Assembly: GCA_963779735.1 (NCBI GenBank)
Contig: CAVZZJ010000002.1
Coordinates: 310,001-374,000 of the forward strand
Length of the DNA stretch: 64,000 bases
From: Bog-473 sp963779735
GTDB taxonomy: Bacteria; Actinomycetota; Acidimicrobiia; Acidimicrobiales; RAAP-2
Direction: 5' to 3'
The notes below the pieces were generated by a model. The model worked only from the letters and a program-made list of their open reading frames with translations. It searched no databases and had not been told where the DNA came from. Position 1 is the stretch's first letter. The number at the start of each line of letters is the position of its first letter. Below, in pieces: positions 56,380 to 64,000 of the stretch. The position numbers and the translations under genes are program-made.

Positions 56380-56991
56380 TCAGGCGGTATACGCCTCCAC
56401 CGGACTATGCGATTCCGGATGTAGCTCCGCCCATGCCGCGCCCACTTGTTCGCGGGCGTAAGGGATCACAGGATCGCTTTCGCCGAATACGTCGAGCGTA
56501 TGGAGGAAGCGGTGCGAGCCGATCATGTGGCCGCTTGTCATGCCCAACTCAATGATCTCCGCGGTGGTGAAATGCTCGGCAAGACGGCGATACATGTCAT
56601 CGCCTATGCGGAAATGGTCGGTCGCGAGCAGGTCCAAATATTCAAGCGCGAGGCGCTCACGATCGCTCAACTCTTGACGGAGCGATGGGTCGGTGAGGCA
56701 GGCCACGGCTTCTTCGGTCGCCCCTTCGACCTTGCGCGAAGCCATGCATGGTTCGCACCCGCCCAACTGCGCGCTGCGAATACGCAGCAGTTCAAGCAGT
56801 TTGCCATCCAATAAATGACGCGGGAAGTTGGGATGACGATCGCCATCGTCGGGCACGCGATCATGATCCGCATAGGCCATGATCTGAAGCGGCAAGGCGA
56901 TCCTGAACGCGCCCGAATCGATGCCGGCTTGAATCGCCTCGCGTCCTTCAGGGTTCAATTCATCCCATGGAATCGGCTCAATGCGTGGCAT
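56380..56991 (-). CDS. Carboxymuconolactone decarboxylase/AhpD-like protein
   Basis: 203 aa. LELLRIRSAQLGGCEPCMASRKVEG carries the CxxC redox pair and family helix; later LTDPSLRQELSDRERLALEYLDLLATD and EIIELGMTSGHMIGSHRFLHTLDV. Such proteins act as alkylhydroperoxidases or ring-cleavage decarboxylases; CxxC favours the peroxidase group. MPRIEPIPWDEL is taken as the start, GGAGGG nine bases upstream. Confidence 0.85.
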   Translation of the reverse strand: MPRIEPIPWDELNPEGREAIQAGIDSGAFRIALPLQIMAYADHDRVPDDGDRHPNFPRHLLDGKLLELLRIRSAQLGGCEPCMASRKVEGATEEAVACLTDPSLRQELSDRERLALEYLDLLATDHFRIGDDMYRRLAEHFTTAEIIELGMTSGHMIGSHRFLHTLDVFGESDPVIPYAREQVGAAWAELHPESHSPVEAYTA

Positions 56992-57162
56992 GCCCATACC
57001 CTCCCGCTGATTGGGAGGAAGCCTATGCGCGAACCTTGGGCTCCGACAAGGGGTCGGGCGGCCGTCCAATTTATGGGCGAGCTATGCTCCAGGCTCGAAG
57101 GACGCTGCGCACTTTTTGCGCTAGGCCCCTTCAGATTGGTCGGATACGGGGAGGGACGGGCA

Positions 57163-58329
57163 ATGGTCGGTGCGGACCGCATGGAAATCATCGACGCTGA
57201 TGGGCACGTGATCGAGCCCGCGGTGGTGTGGAAGGAGTATGCAGAGCCGGCATTCCGGGAACGTCTCGACCGTCCCGGGGGTGGCGCACAGGCTCTGGGG
57301 ATGTCCCGGTCCTATCCCGATTCGACCATGGGCCCGGAGATGGCTGCAAACGGGGAGGGGGAGGGGGACGGAGCGGGATGGCGGTCCTCCATCCCGCCAA
57401 CCGATACGTGGAAGGAGGGGGTCAGGAAGTACATGGAGCTTCCGGGGGGTTATGACCCTCGAGCTCGACTCGCATACATGGACGAAGAGGGGATCGACGT
57501 TGCGGTGCTCTACCCGACATCGATGCTGACGTGGGTGGAGGAAGCCGACCTGTTCGGCGCCGCATGTCGGGCCTACAACAGCTGGCTGCACGACTATTGC
57601 GCCGAAGCACCAACCCGGCTGTACCCGGTGGCGTTGGTTCCCGTTCAGGACCTGGACGCCGCTCGGAAGGAGCTCCACCGCTGCGTCGACCAGCTCGGGG
57701 CCAAGGCGGTGATGGTGCGTCCGGCGCCCTATCTGGGCACCAAGCCTCTCTACCATGCCGACTACGACCCGTTCTGGGCCGCGGTCGCGCAGGCCGGCGT
57801 CCCGGTCGGAGTGCACCCTTCGCCGCACGCTGACATGCCGAACTCGTGCCGGCTGCTAGGTCTCGCCGACGGGGTGACGAACCCCACCGAAGGGCTGGCC
57901 ATGCGTCAGGGCCTCACCAACGCGATTGACCTGCAGATGGCGCTGGCGTGGTTCGTGCTAGGCGGGATCTGTGAGCGCCACCCGGATCTCCGAGTGGCCT
58001 TCCTCGAGGGTACCGGTGGATGGATGGCCCCGATGCTCGAGCGCTTCGACCACCAGTTCAAGGTCTTCGGGAGCAGCGACCAGCAAACACTCCCGAGCGA
58101 GCTCTTCGAGCGGCAATGCGTGGTGAGCTTCGATCCCGACGAGGCCGCGCTCCCCTTCACGGTCGAGCGTCTGGGTGCAGAACGAGTGTTGTGGGCGTCT
58201 GACTATCCACATCCCGACGCCAAGATCCCGGGCGTGGTCAAGGAGCTACTGGATGCGATCGCACCCCTCCCGGGGGAGGCCCAGCGCGTCGTCGCCGGCG
58301 GCAGCGCCCGCGCCTTTTACCACCTCTAA
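57163..58329 (+). CDS. Amidohydrolase family 2 (metal-dependent hydrolase/decarboxylase)
   Basis: 388 aa. DADGHVIEP is the N-terminal metal-binding motif (His replaced by DGH form), GVHPSPHAD and FLEGTGGWMAPML mid-domain, and WASDYPHPDAKIPGV the final metal Asp. Related to ACMSD/uronate-type hydrolases that decarboxylate or hydrolyse ring-cleavage products. GGGGAGGG precedes the ATG. A second, partly visible enzyme of this family ends the window. Confidence 0.87.
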   Translation: MVGADRMEIIDADGHVIEPAVVWKEYAEPAFRERLDRPGGGAQALGMSRSYPDSTMGPEMAANGEGEGDGAGWRSSIPPTDTWKEGVRKYMELPGGYDPRARLAYMDEEGIDVAVLYPTSMLTWVEEADLFGAACRAYNSWLHDYCAEAPTRLYPVALVPVQDLDAARKELHRCVDQLGAKAVMVRPAPYLGTKPLYHADYDPFWAAVAQAGVPVGVHPSPHADMPNSCRLLGLADGVTNPTEGLAMRQGLTNAIDLQMALAWFVLGGICERHPDLRVAFLEGTGGWMAPMLERFDHQFKVFGSSDQQTLPSELFERQCVVSFDPDEAALPFTVERLGAERVLWASDYPHPDAKIPGVVKELLDAIAPLPGEAQRVVAGGSARAFYHL

Positions 58330-58494
58330 GAGTCCCAAACCAGCGAGTAGTTGAAGAACGATCGGATTCATCGTCACCGGGGTAGTCGCCGGCGGTGGAT
58401 TACCTCTCAGACACGTCCCTGGCGGGCACACGGTGTTGCAACAGCAAGACATGGCGACGTTCTGTTCCGACTGTCGCGCCCAAAGGGCTCCGGT

Positions 58495-59454
58495 TCAGCC
58501 GGGGACGACGATCACGCGCCACAGACCTCCGTTCAAATTGATGTTGTTGCCGTTCGCCTGACCGGGGGCGGCGTCACCAACGTAGGTGTACAGGGGATGT
58601 CGGTCATAGGTGACCTGATGCCCACCGCCTGAGCGTCTGATGACCCCCAGCTTGCCGGTCACACCGGTGCCCGCGGTCGGGGTGCCGGTCACCGGTGGCC
58701 AGTAGTCGGCGCAGGTCCCGTAGCAGGTCGACTTGTTCGGGGGGTCAGGAACGAACAGGTACAAGGTGTACCCGCGGGCATTCGTTAGTACGGACACCCC
58801 GCCCACTTTGCCCAGTTTGAGATGCGCTCCGGATGAACCGGTGCTAGCGGAGACAGATCCGGTGGCTGCCAGAGAGAGGGCCAGCAACAGAGCGGCCAGC
58901 GCCGAGAGGGCTACGGTCGCCCACCGCGCCACCGGGAGGGTGGCCTGCATTCGGGCAAGCCGGTCGGTGCCGCCAGTTGCCGGCGCAGCAACCCGACGTG
59001 GCCCGTCCGGGCTAAGAGCAGACCAGGCCAGTGCGGCGAAGGCCGCCACCTCCATCACCCCGGCCAGGATCCCCGCAGAGGTGCGGACCTCACGGAACCC
59101 GAAAAGCCCGATCCGAAGTGACAGCAGGTAGCCGCCCAGGGTGGCGACGGCGAATGCGGCACCTGCACCCGAGGCGAGCCGGCTCCCGAACGTGAGGACG
59201 ATTAGTCCGAGAGCGAAGGCGGCGATGATTTGCACGAGGAACAACCAGCCGATGGTCGGGATCGTCCTGTAACCGGTGAGATAGAGGTCGAGATGGATCG
59301 CTCCGGTCGCGACGAGAAGTCCGGCACCGATCACGCACAGGACGAGGGATCGCCAATGGGTGACCCGCAGTTGACCCGTGGCTCGCCAAGATCGGTGAGA
59401 ACCTTCCCTCTTCGTCGCGTCGATCCCGACATCTACCCTCTGTGCCGAATTCAC
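58495..59454 (-). CDS. Membrane protein with C-terminal secreted-lipoprotein-type repeats
   Basis: 319 aa. Residues about 35-145 hold four hydrophobic helices (SLVLCVIGAGLLVATG, IGWLFLVQIIAAFALGLIVLTFG and others) and another anchors near 180-200. The C-terminal 110 residues, NARGYTLYLFVPDPPNKSTCYGTCADYWPPVTG and VTYDRHPLYTYVGDAAPGQANG, are the paired repeats of PF03640-type secreted proteins of unknown function. Outside-facing. Its ATG overlaps the upstream NHL gene stop. Confidence 0.82.
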   Translation of the reverse strand: MNSAQRVDVGIDATKREGSHRSWRATGQLRVTHWRSLVLCVIGAGLLVATGAIHLDLYLTGYRTIPTIGWLFLVQIIAAFALGLIVLTFGSRLASGAGAAFAVATLGGYLLSLRIGLFGFREVRTSAGILAGVMEVAAFAALAWSALSPDGPRRVAAPATGGTDRLARMQATLPVARWATVALSALAALLLALSLAATGSVSASTGSSGAHLKLGKVGGVSVLTNARGYTLYLFVPDPPNKSTCYGTCADYWPPVTGTPTAGTGVTGKLGVIRRSGGGHQVTYDRHPLYTYVGDAAPGQANGNNINLNGGLWRVIVVPG

Positions 59455-60599
59455 CGAGCGCTCGCCAGCTCGAGGGCGTTCGTTCCGTCATTGACAAAGA
59501 GAATCCCTTGACCACCGGGCGCAACCGCTCCGCCGAAGAGATCTCCCGCACCGTTGACTATCAGCGTCACCTTGGCGACCTGCCGCCCTTGCGAACTGAC
59601 CTCGACGGCGTTCCCGTCGTTGCCGTTCAGGGCGACGAGGTCACCATTGGGGGCCATGATCAATCCGAGGGGGCCGTTCAGCGCGCCACCTGACGAGAGC
59701 GTCTCGGTCCCGTCGACGATTGCGGTGGAACGGGTGACTGCATCAGGGATCTTCGTTATACGGTTGTTCACGGTCTCCGCCACATAGAGCGTGCCATTTT
59801 TGGCGAGCGCCACGCCGGTTGGCGATTGGATGAGGGCGGCCTTGTTCGCCCGCCACACGAAGTGGGATCCAATGACGGTTGAGCCGAGCATCCGTGGCAT
59901 CTGCCCGGCGGCAATGGAAACGTCGATCCTGACAACGGTGCACACTCCGACTGGTGGGGTCGTATGGACACCGGACGATCTGCTCAATGCGTTGGCGACG
60001 AAAAGATCCGCGCCCGAGTGCGTCACCAGTGAGGTCATATCCCAAGGCCCGTTGATGTCCGTGTTGGACCAGGTCTCTGCCGTCCCACCCGTGTTGCTGA
60101 GCACAATCAGGCAACCAGCCGGGTTGACCGATGGGAGGTTGCCTCCGGCTCCCGTCGGAAGGCTCCCGACGACGACCCAACCTCCTGGGAGGATGGACAG
60201 TGCCGTGGTCAGGCCGATCCCTCCGGGGCAGGTATCGGAACCGGGCGGCGATTCGATCGTTGCAAACGTGCGCTCGGCGCCGCTGGGTGACACCTCCACG
60301 ATCGTGGTGCCCGTTCCTTGCACGTTGGCCTTGTCGTTGAAGTTGCTCACCAGCGTATCGCCTTTGACCAGGGTCCCGATTGTGTCTGGCACTATGGCGA
60401 TCCCATACGGATTTACATCACCGTTGAGCGGCACCGTTGAGGAGAGTTGCCTCGGCTTTCCCAGTGTCTTGAGAAACGGCGCTCCCGAGCGTTCCGGGAC
60501 AACCGATGCACCGGCGACTGCTCCGAAGGGGGCCAAGGTCAGTCCCGTCACCAAGAGAATCATGAGCGACCTCCGGGTCGCCCTTGGGATCCGTCTCAC
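59451..60599 (-). CDS. Secreted NHL/beta-propeller protein
   Basis: 382 aa from GTG 60599, which has AGGGAGG upstream and gives a clean signal peptide (RRIPRATRRSLMILLVTGLTLAPFG, cleavage after VAGA). Repeats such as SPTGVALAKNGTLYVAETVNNRITKI, NGPLGLIMAPNGDLVALNGNDGNAVEVS are NHL-type blades. Binding or structural role outside the cell; no catalytic residues recognised. Coupled to the downstream secreted-repeat gene by ATGA. Confidence 0.82.
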   Translation of the reverse strand: MRRIPRATRRSLMILLVTGLTLAPFGAVAGASVVPERSGAPFLKTLGKPRQLSSTVPLNGDVNPYGIAIVPDTIGTLVKGDTLVSNFNDKANVQGTGTTIVEVSPSGAERTFATIESPPGSDTCPGGIGLTTALSILPGGWVVVGSLPTGAGGNLPSVNPAGCLIVLSNTGGTAETWSNTDINGPWDMTSLVTHSGADLFVANALSRSSGVHTTPPVGVCTVVRIDVSIAAGQMPRMLGSTVIGSHFVWRANKAALIQSPTGVALAKNGTLYVAETVNNRITKIPDAVTRSTAIVDGTETLSSGGALNGPLGLIMAPNGDLVALNGNDGNAVEVSSQGRQVAKVTLIVNGAGDLFGGAVAPGGQGILFVNDGTNALELASAR

Positions 60600-62127
60600 A
60601 GATATTCGTCCTCCCTCTCGCGCTGCCATCCACCTCAGCAGTTACGGCAGAGGTATACGACGGTGACACCGCGAGGGATCGCCCCGCGGAGACATTTTTT
60701 TTAAAACTTGTGACCACGAGGCGCGCAAGGTGCTCGACGCACAAACGGGAGACGACTTCTGAGGGCGAAGTCCTGGCAGCTGGTCTGCCACCTGGGATCG
60801 GGTTGCGATATCCGGCAAAGTTGACGGGACACTGAACGCTCGCCGCTTGAGGTTCGAGGGACCGGTCGGTGACCACGCGAATGGTTCGTGCAGTCAGCCT
60901 GTTCGGCGCCAACTCTTGACTCGCCGAGCTCAAGAGGAGCCTCGCCGGTGGACAATTCGAGACGTCCTCCTCGGCGAGTGCCTCCTCTTCCTCGCGAGAG
61001 ATGGCGACGGTCGGTTGGAAGAGCTTTTGTGCGATGAGCGTCGGCACGAGTGCTGAGAGGATCACAACGGTCACCAGTTCTGTGTACTGGCTCCGGTCAA
61101 TGAGATGGTGCGTGAAACCGTACAGGGCTGCGATGGAACCGAAGGTCAAACCGGTGGCCATGAGAAGCGTCGTGTACGTCCGCTCTCGTGTCGGGACCCC
61201 AAAAGCCGCCGCCGTTGGCCACACGCCCAAGGCCTTGGTCGCCATCTTGACGGCGAACAGTGCCCCGATCACTCCTGCGCCGGCAACCAGGGCCGACGCC
61301 GAGATCAGCGTCCCAGCTCGCAGGAAGAAGAACGGGGTCAGAAGGGTGAATGCGATCGTCCGAATGCGGTCGAGGATCACCCGATCCTCCATGAAGATGC
61401 CGGCCACCACGAGCCCCGCCACATATGCCGGCAGGACCGCCTCACTTCCAGCGGCGGTCGCAAGGCCGCCTAGTGCCAGAAGCACGACGAACAGGAACTT
61501 CACTTCGGGTTCGCTGATCCGATGGCCGTAGTTGGCAATGACCCATCGCAGTGCTCGTGGCAAGAGGTAGAGAGCGACAGCCGTGACGACCACGAAAACC
61601 AACAGGAGCCAGCCGTAGGTCGCAAAGAAACCGCCCAGCGCCAGGACGGTTCCGAGATCCGTTACGAAACAGGCCGCCAGTATCAGCTTGCCAATCTCGT
61701 GGCGGTTGAGACCGGTCTCCACCATGACGGCGTAAACAACCGCGACCGACGTGGTGCTAAGGGCAATGCCCCCGATCTCTGCAGCGTGCAGATGCCAGCT
61801 CAGAACATACCGACAGAAGAGGGACGCTCCAGCGAACGGAAGCGCAAACGAGACGACGCCTATGGTTATGCTCGGCTTCCAGTGGCGCCGTAAAGATACC
61901 GGATCGATCTCGGCTCCGGCCAGAAACGTCAACAGTATGGATCCGAAGTCGGCAAGAAACGTCGTAAAGCCCGTTTGCACGATGTGCTCTTTGAGCCCGG
62001 GAATGTTGCCGCAGACGGCTCCTACGAGTATCTCGACAAGGGCGACGGACACCCCGATACGGATGCTGATGAATGACGCGATAAGTGCCATGCCGATCCA
62101 GATCGCTGCGATGTAATAGATGTTCAA
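60418..62127 (-). CDS. Kef/CPA2-type cation:proton antiporter, with dubious C-terminal tail
   Basis: 569 aa as read. Some 11-12 membrane helices from NIYYIAAIWIGMALIASFISIRIGVSVALVEILVGAV to LVTVVILSALVPTLIAQKLF; the transport Asp motif appears in ACFVTDLGTVLALGG. TTG at 62127 with AGGAGG six bases before is chosen over the ATG at 62145. From about residue 400 the sequence stops resembling a protein and reads across the start of the NHL gene. Dropping one base near 60954 gives DVSIVHRRGSS and a stop at 60930, an end that avoids that overlap, so the tail may result from an indel. Confidence 0.8.
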   Translation of the reverse strand: MNIYYIAAIWIGMALIASFISIRIGVSVALVEILVGAVCGNIPGLKEHIVQTGFTTFLADFGSILLTFLAGAEIDPVSLRRHWKPSITIGVVSFALPFAGASLFCRYVLSWHLHAAEIGGIALSTTSVAVVYAVMVETGLNRHEIGKLILAACFVTDLGTVLALGGFFATYGWLLLVFVVVTAVALYLLPRALRWVIANYGHRISEPEVKFLFVVLLALGGLATAAGSEAVLPAYVAGLVVAGIFMEDRVILDRIRTIAFTLLTPFFFLRAGTLISASALVAGAGVIGALFAVKMATKALGVWPTAAAFGVPTRERTYTTLLMATGLTFGSIAALYGFTHHLIDRSQYTELVTVVILSALVPTLIAQKLFQPTVAISREEEEALAEEDVSNCPPARLLLSSASQELAPNRLTARTIRVVTDRSLEPQAASVQCPVNFAGYRNPIPGGRPAARTSPSEVVSRLCVEHLARLVVTSFKKNVSAGRSLAVSPSYTSAVTAEVDGSARGRTNICETDPKGDPEVAHDSLGDGTDLGPLRSSRRCIGCPGTLGSAVSQDTGKAEATLLNGAAQR

Positions 62128-62453
62128 CTCGCACCTCCTGTCCATGCTGGCAGAAGTGCTGAACGGCCCCTCCTACAAGCAGCTCACTGCAAGTAGAAGC
62201 CATCAGCCGAGCAAAGCCCGGCGATTCGAGGAGCGGGCCTCATCGCGCCTTCGACCTCAACAATATCAATTGGCTGGCTTACGTCAACTGCCAACCCGAA
62301 GCAGCCACGAATACAGGCGGCGTTTTTGGATCTTGCATTCAGCGACGATTGACAAGAATTGGGAAAGAGTTGAGGTGATATGGCCACCCGAGTTGTTGTG
62401 GATCGCTCACCGTGGTGTGAAACCCACAGGTGAAGACCCGCCAAGGACGACAA
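62128..62453. other. Divergent intergenic region, no gene seen
   Basis: About 326 bp between the antiporter and the diguanylate cyclase. Slightly less GC-rich than the surroundings. No conserved frame, RNA gene or strong repeat recognised. Confidence 0.5.
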
Positions 62454-63839
62454 ATGGTGACCGAAGAGGAATGGGAAGAGGCACAGAAGCGGCAACACCG
62501 GCTCCGATTTCTGAGCTGCGCCGCCGGTATGGTGATCCTCGGAGCAGTCTGTCTCCCGGCGATGGCTCTCGGCGCGGCCATCACCGGTGGCGGTATCGTC
62601 CGCTACCTGGTATCGGCGGGAATACTCATCGGGTTTGTCGCGCCCAGTGCGTGGGCAATGATCGTCGCTGCCAACAAACAGCAACGTGACGCTGACGGAA
62701 AGGTGCGACAGCTGAATCGCGATCTTTCCGACGCCATCGTGACCGCCGAGCGGGAGGCGGCGCAGCGCAGGGTTCAGGCGCGACGCCAGCAGTTTGAAAG
62801 TCGTTTGGCGAATGCTCTGGACATGGCGGACGGCGAACCGGAGGTAATCGACGTCATTGAGCGGTCTCTGGCATCGGTGGTCCCCGACTCTCCCGCCGAA
62901 CTCCTCCTGGCCGACAACAGCCACGCCCATCTTCTTCGGATGGCCAGCGTTTCTCCAACAGGAGAACCACCAGCTTGCGACGTCGACTCTCCAGATCGCT
63001 GCCCGGCGGCGCGGCGTGCGCAGGTCCAGCGCTTTAGTGACAGCGACGACCTCGATGCATGCCCGAAGCTCCGCAACCGGGTGCAGGGTCGCTTGTCTGC
63101 CTTATGCGTTCCGGTCTCGATCATGGGTCGAACCGTCGGAGTGATCCACGCCACCGGCGCACCGCAAGAGGACATTGAGGAAGACTCTGTGGAGGACCTT
63201 GAAACTTTGGCAAAACTGGCAGGTGCTCGAATAGGGCTGCTCCGAGTCATGGCGGAAACTCAGCTTCAGGCGGCTACCGACAGCCTCACCGGGTTGTTCA
63301 ATCGACGCATGTTCGAAGAGAAGGTATCCGGCGTTCGCAGGGAGACAGACGTTGTGGCGGTGGCAATGGTCGACTTCGACCATTTCAAGATCCTAAACGA
63401 CACGTATGGCCATGAGACCGGGGATCGCGCTCTGGTACTCTTCGCTCAGGTGCTGAAGGACTCCTTCCGTTCACAGGATCTCTTCTGCCGATATGGGGGG
63501 GAGGAGTTCGCGATCGCTTTCCCCGCCTGCACGGCTGAACAGGCCCGAAACGCCCTCGACGCGTTTCGTTCTCGGCTGAGCGCCGCGATCGCTGTCGCAG
63601 GTCTGCCGTCGTTCACCGTCAGTGCCGGTATCGTCGACGCCAAAATCCATGAAAACCTTCCCGGCGCCCTCGATCGGGCCGATGCCGCCCTGTATCAAGC
63701 AAAGCTTGGAGGACGCGACCAGGTGGTGGTGCACGACCCCGCCGGCGAGGTCATCCCCGTGGCCGATAACCAGTTCGACCACAACGAGTCCAGCCGAACA
63801 GTGGCAGCCGTCTCGGACGTTCGACGACAGCTGCGCTGA
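62454..63839 (+). CDS. Diguanylate cyclase with membrane anchor and GAF-like domain
   Basis: 461 aa. Two membrane helices at about 18-68, then a coiled-coil (RDLSDAIVTAEREAAQRRVQARRQQFE), a GAF-like sensor domain about 115-265 (with RLSALCVPVSIMGRTVGVIHATG), and a GGDEF domain with RYGGEEFAIAFP. DSLTGLFNRRMFEE opens the catalytic domain. RSQD five residues before GGEEF is an intact inhibitory I-site. It makes cyclic di-GMP at the inner membrane. AAGGA is six bases upstream of the ATG. Confidence 0.92.
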   Translation: MVTEEEWEEAQKRQHRLRFLSCAAGMVILGAVCLPAMALGAAITGGGIVRYLVSAGILIGFVAPSAWAMIVAANKQQRDADGKVRQLNRDLSDAIVTAEREAAQRRVQARRQQFESRLANALDMADGEPEVIDVIERSLASVVPDSPAELLLADNSHAHLLRMASVSPTGEPPACDVDSPDRCPAARRAQVQRFSDSDDLDACPKLRNRVQGRLSALCVPVSIMGRTVGVIHATGAPQEDIEEDSVEDLETLAKLAGARIGLLRVMAETQLQAATDSLTGLFNRRMFEEKVSGVRRETDVVAVAMVDFDHFKILNDTYGHETGDRALVLFAQVLKDSFRSQDLFCRYGGEEFAIAFPACTAEQARNALDAFRSRLSAAIAVAGLPSFTVSAGIVDAKIHENLPGALDRADAALYQAKLGGRDQVVVHDPAGEVIPVADNQFDHNESSRTVAAVSDVRRQLR

Positions 63840-63840
63840 T

Positions 63841-64000
63841 TTACCTCGCTTCGACGGCGGTTCCCATAAAGAACGAAGGATTGACTTCACGGAGCATGCG
63901 CGTCACGTTGCCAAAGGTGAAGTCTCCGAAATCCTCACGGGAAATGTGTCCGTGCTCGACCAACTCCCATGCCTCGGGCAACACCTTCCGCTGGTCGGGC
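63841..64000 (-). CDS. Amidohydrolase family 2 protein, C-terminal part (truncated by window edge)
   Basis: The last 52 codons are visible, ending VTRMLREVNPSFFMGTAVEAR. VLPEAWELVEHGHISREDF and DFTFGNVTRML are the C-terminal helices of family 2 amidohydrolases. It begins beyond the right edge and converges on the diguanylate cyclase one base away. Confidence 0.75.
   Translation of the reverse strand, partial: PDQRKVLPEAWELVEHGHISREDFGDFTFGNVTRMLREVNPSFFMGTAVEAR

Noticed and set aside
56815..57162. Upstream extension of the amidohydrolase frame
   Set aside because: Runs antisense to the carboxymuconolactone-decarboxylase-like gene and lies before the conserved metal motif; a good ribosome-binding site supports the start at 57163.

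Overview
The window is GC-rich, gene-dense DNA from an actinobacterium, most likely of the class Acidimicrobiia. The grounds are a type II glutamine synthetase, a secreted protein built from GYWLVAADGG/FGDAGFYGS repeats (an architecture I associate with Acidimicrobiia), several luciferase-like F420-type oxidoreductases, an actinobacterial-style hopanoid operon, a form I CO dehydrogenase operon, and many acyl-CoA and steroid-type catabolic genes with TetR regulators. Taxonomy is inferred from gene content only.

Layout. 1-5.1 kb, all minus strand: start of glnII (cut by the window edge), a repeat-rich L,D-transpeptidase-like secreted protein, a DEAD-box helicase fused to a cold-shock domain, and exonuclease III. 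5.2-15.6 kb, minus: a complete hopanoid operon in the order hpnC, hpnD, hpnE, polyprenyl diphosphate synthase, shc, hpnG-ispH fusion, hpnH, dxs. Most junctions are ATGA or GTGA overlaps, and a recognisable promoter lies before hpnC. The operon joins isoprenoid precursor supply (Dxs, IspH) to squalene formation, cyclisation and side-chain extension. 16-34 kb: mixed small operons, including a SnoaL-like protein, hydrolases, a LuxE/LuxC-like acid/acyl-CoA reductase pair facing a TetR gene and an aldo/keto reductase, an acyl-CoA synthetase with two crotonases, an F420-type oxidoreductase with a metallo-beta-lactamase-fold protein, a frameshifted SDR, and a sulfotransferase, unknown protein, flavin monooxygenase, hydrolase series. 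34-39 kb: a Rieske oxygenase divergent from an SDR, a broken Dabb gene, an F420-type oxidoreductase behind a long palindrome, and the remnant of a nucleotide-cyclase regulator. 39-47.5 kb: a LysR regulator convergent with the coxM-coxS-coxL-coxF-like-mocA-coxD-coxE operon (CO oxidation), with promoter and palindrome before coxM. 47.5-58.3 kb: two tandem paralogs of unknown function, an F420-type oxidoreductase, an acyl-CoA synthetase, a PadR gene with a truncated ABC ATPase, a TetR-controlled SDR/hydrolase set with two matching operators, a further SDR, a carboxymuconolactone-decarboxylase-like protein and an amidohydrolase. 58.5-64 kb: a membrane-anchored secreted-repeat protein, an NHL-type secreted protein, a Kef-type antiporter, a GGDEF diguanylate cyclase, and the 3' end of another amidohydrolase.

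Caution on sequence quality: hpnD, the SDR at 27.4-28.2 kb and the Dabb gene at 36.3 kb each carry one extra base that splits an otherwise well-conserved protein. The antiporter and the small lipoprotein-like gene at 16 kb look similar. These may be genuine mutations, but so many in 64 kb makes residual assembly or sequencing indels at least as likely.

The most interesting items are the HpnG-IspH fusion inside a translationally coupled hopanoid operon, the matched pair of 19-bp operators around the 53-55 kb TetR cluster, the 37-bp palindrome abutting the oxidoreductase at 36.7 kb, the form I CO dehydrogenase operon with a visible promoter, and the flavin monooxygenase with an altered Baeyer-Villiger fingerprint.
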